Shown here: positions 62,737 through 64,000 of the stretch, in pieces
Layout: every line of letters begins with the position of its first letter
Numbering within the stretch: the stretch's first letter is position 1
NCBI RefSeq assembly: GCF_018598185.1
Contig: NZ_JAHESC010000021.1
Span: forward strand, 1 to 64,000
DNA length: 64,000 bases
Direction: 5' to 3'
From: Dawidia soli
GTDB taxonomy: Bacteria; Bacteroidota; Bacteroidia; Cytophagales; Cyclobacteriaceae
Translations under genes and position numbers: made by a program
Notes under the pieces: model-generated
The model's database searches: none
Told to the model about the DNA's origin: nothing
Seen by the model: the letters and a program-made list of their open reading frames with translations, nothing else

Positions 62737-64000
62737 ATGGATGGATTGGCACTTTTCAGGTTAGATACCGCGCTGGTCGCGACCCTCATCATCGTTATCG
62801 TCGATGTATACATCTTCCGCGCCCTGCGGGGTGTATCGCAGTTTGCCTCGCGCGCGATACGAATCATGGGCTACACGCTGCACTGGGCGATCATGACGGC
62901 CGCCATTGCTGCGGCGGCCTGGTATTATGTAGCCGACCCCCTGAATTTTTATTCCATCACCCGCGAGTGGATCGTCGGTATCTTTTCCACCGTATATCTC
63001 TCCAAGATCACGGCATTGGGCATATTGCTTCTCGATGACATACGTCGCCTGGCGGCGCGTATACGTAACAGGCTGCGGCCAGTCGCTATGGAAACATCCG
63101 GCACGGATATGGCACGCTCGGAGTTTCTGAACAAAGCCGCAGTTATCGCCGCCTCCGTGCCGCTCACGACGCTCACCCTGGGGATCATCTCCGGCGCGCA
63201 CGACTACCGCGTAGTACGTCGCGCTATATACCTGCCCAACCTGCCCAAAGCTTTTGACGGTCTGCGCATCGGTCAGATCTCAGATATCCATGCCGGCACG
63301 TTGTTCAATCGCACCGCGGTGCAAGGGGGCGTTGACCTGCTCATGGCCGAAAGAACCGACCTCATCTTTTTCACGGGTGACCTGGTGAACTATTATTCAC
63401 GTGAAATACAACCCTATATATCCCTCTTCGGCCGGTTGCGCGCACCGCTGGGGGTATTCTCTGTTACCGGCAATCATGACTATGGCGATTACAACTGGTG
63501 GCCGGGCGACGAGGCCAAGCGAGCGAACTTCCGGTCACTGCAAGCGGCACACCGCGCGATGGGCTACCAACTGCTGCTGAACGAAAGCCGTGTGATAACC
63601 GTAGGCCGTGAACCGTTGGCCATTCTGGGCACCGAAAATTGGAGTTTACGGCGTAATCAGAAATATGGCGATGTGGCCAAAGCGCTGCAAGGCACACAAG
63701 ACGCGGATCTTCGTCTGCTGTTGGCCCACGACCCCACGCACTGGGATGCCGTTGTACGGCAGCAATACCCCATGATCGACGTAACGTTCTCGGGTCATAC
63801 GCACGGTTATCAGTGCGGTGTGGAGGTTGGCGGTTTCCGGTGGAGCCCCGCCCAGTATCGCTATCGTCAGTGGGCGGATCTGTACCAGGAAGGGCAGCAA
63901 TATATTTACGTCAACCGTGGCTTTGGCTGCATCGGCTATCCGGGGCGGTTGGGCATGGCTCCCGAGCTTACCGTGTTGACGCTCCGGGCAGGCTATCCGC
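62737..64000 (+). CDS. Membrane-anchored metallophosphoesterase, copy 2 (cut by window edge)
   Basis: 421 codons from ATG 62737 and still open at the right edge; comparison with copy 1 suggests only a few residues are missing. Same plan: N-terminal membrane segments, ARSEFLNKAAVIAASVPL as the Tat-like segment, then IGQISDIHAG, FFTGDLVNY, VTGNHDYGD, LLAHDPTHW and SGHTHGYQCG. The two copies share most metal-site motifs but differ in many other residues, so the duplication is not recent. Confidence 0.9.
   Translation, partial: MDGLALFRLDTALVATLIIVIVDVYIFRALRGVSQFASRAIRIMGYTLHWAIMTAAIAAAAWYYVADPLNFYSITREWIVGIFSTVYLSKITALGILLLDDIRRLAARIRNRLRPVAMETSGTDMARSEFLNKAAVIAASVPLTTLTLGIISGAHDYRVVRRAIYLPNLPKAFDGLRIGQISDIHAGTLFNRTAVQGGVDLLMAERTDLIFFTGDLVNYYSREIQPYISLFGRLRAPLGVFSVTGNHDYGDYNWWPGDEAKRANFRSLQAAHRAMGYQLLLNESRVITVGREPLAILGTENWSLRRNQKYGDVAKALQGTQDADLRLLLAHDPTHWDAVVRQQYPMIDVTFSGHTHGYQCGVEVGGFRWSPAQYRYRQWADLYQEGQQYIYVNRGFGCIGYPGRLGMAPELTVLTLRAGYP

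Overview
The window looks like a chromosomal segment of a Bacteroidota bacterium, most likely order Cytophagales. By eye the GC content is above 50%. The evidence is the single-chain LpxC/FabZ fusion, a protein with a gliding-motility (CHU-type) C-terminal domain, DUF3822, DUF4296, DUF1573 and DUF4136 proteins, a periplasmic-TPR histidine kinase, acid-rich surface-export signals after lipobox cysteines, and several promoters matching the Bacteroidota -7 motif TAnnTTTG. I see no rRNA, CRISPR array, insertion sequence or prophage. One tRNA gene, tRNA-Gln(TTG), is present. Both window edges cut genes: an alpha/beta hydrolase on the left and a metallophosphoesterase on the right.

Layout. 1-9.8 kb: a cut hydrolase, a Spy/CpxP-like secreted protein, an FkbM methyltransferase whose 3' end runs into an 11-bp tandem array, two glycosyltransferases around ruvC, then a tightly packed envelope set (SpoIIE phosphatase, polysaccharide deacetylase, MurG-like glycosyltransferase, DgkA-type kinase), a response regulator and an SRPBCC protein. 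10-18.6 kb: hydrolase, pyrE, two NUDIX genes, coaD, DUF3822, DUF1573, DUF423, a YggS-type PLP protein, and a GH3-family gene overlapping a LysE-family exporter. 18.6-25.7 kb: a bat-like operon (DUF58, BatD-like, BatA), a DUF4296 lipoprotein with mutS2, a lipoprotein and an ABC ATPase. 25.1-30.6 kb: a lipid A operon (HD phosphohydrolase, lpxD, lpxC/fabZ, lpxA, ABC ATPase) preceded by a 59-residue coiled-coil gene. 30.9-38.2 kb: a large gliding/T9SS-type protein, fabD, folK, sppA and bioB.

38.2-42.0 kb is the most unusual part. After about 600 bp of non-coding, hairpin-rich DNA, four small exported-peptide genes lie in a row on the minus strand. Three are paralogues of exactly 44 codons with a lipobox and an identical C-terminal GGGRGSADGPY tail. 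The fourth encodes 57 residues and ends in a related tail. Divergent from them is a histidine kinase with a periplasmic TPR sensor, a domain type that often binds peptides. I consider this the best candidate for an undescribed system.

42-64 kb is largely housekeeping and efflux: metG, a thiamine-binding-type protein, pth, rplY, prs, tRNA-Gln, a DUF4136 lipoprotein, purL, an SRPBCC protein with an upstream 11-bp repeat array, a hydrolase, an ECF sigma factor with a small membrane partner, a TetR-TolC-adaptor-RND permease operon, and two tandem membrane-anchored metallophosphoesterases.
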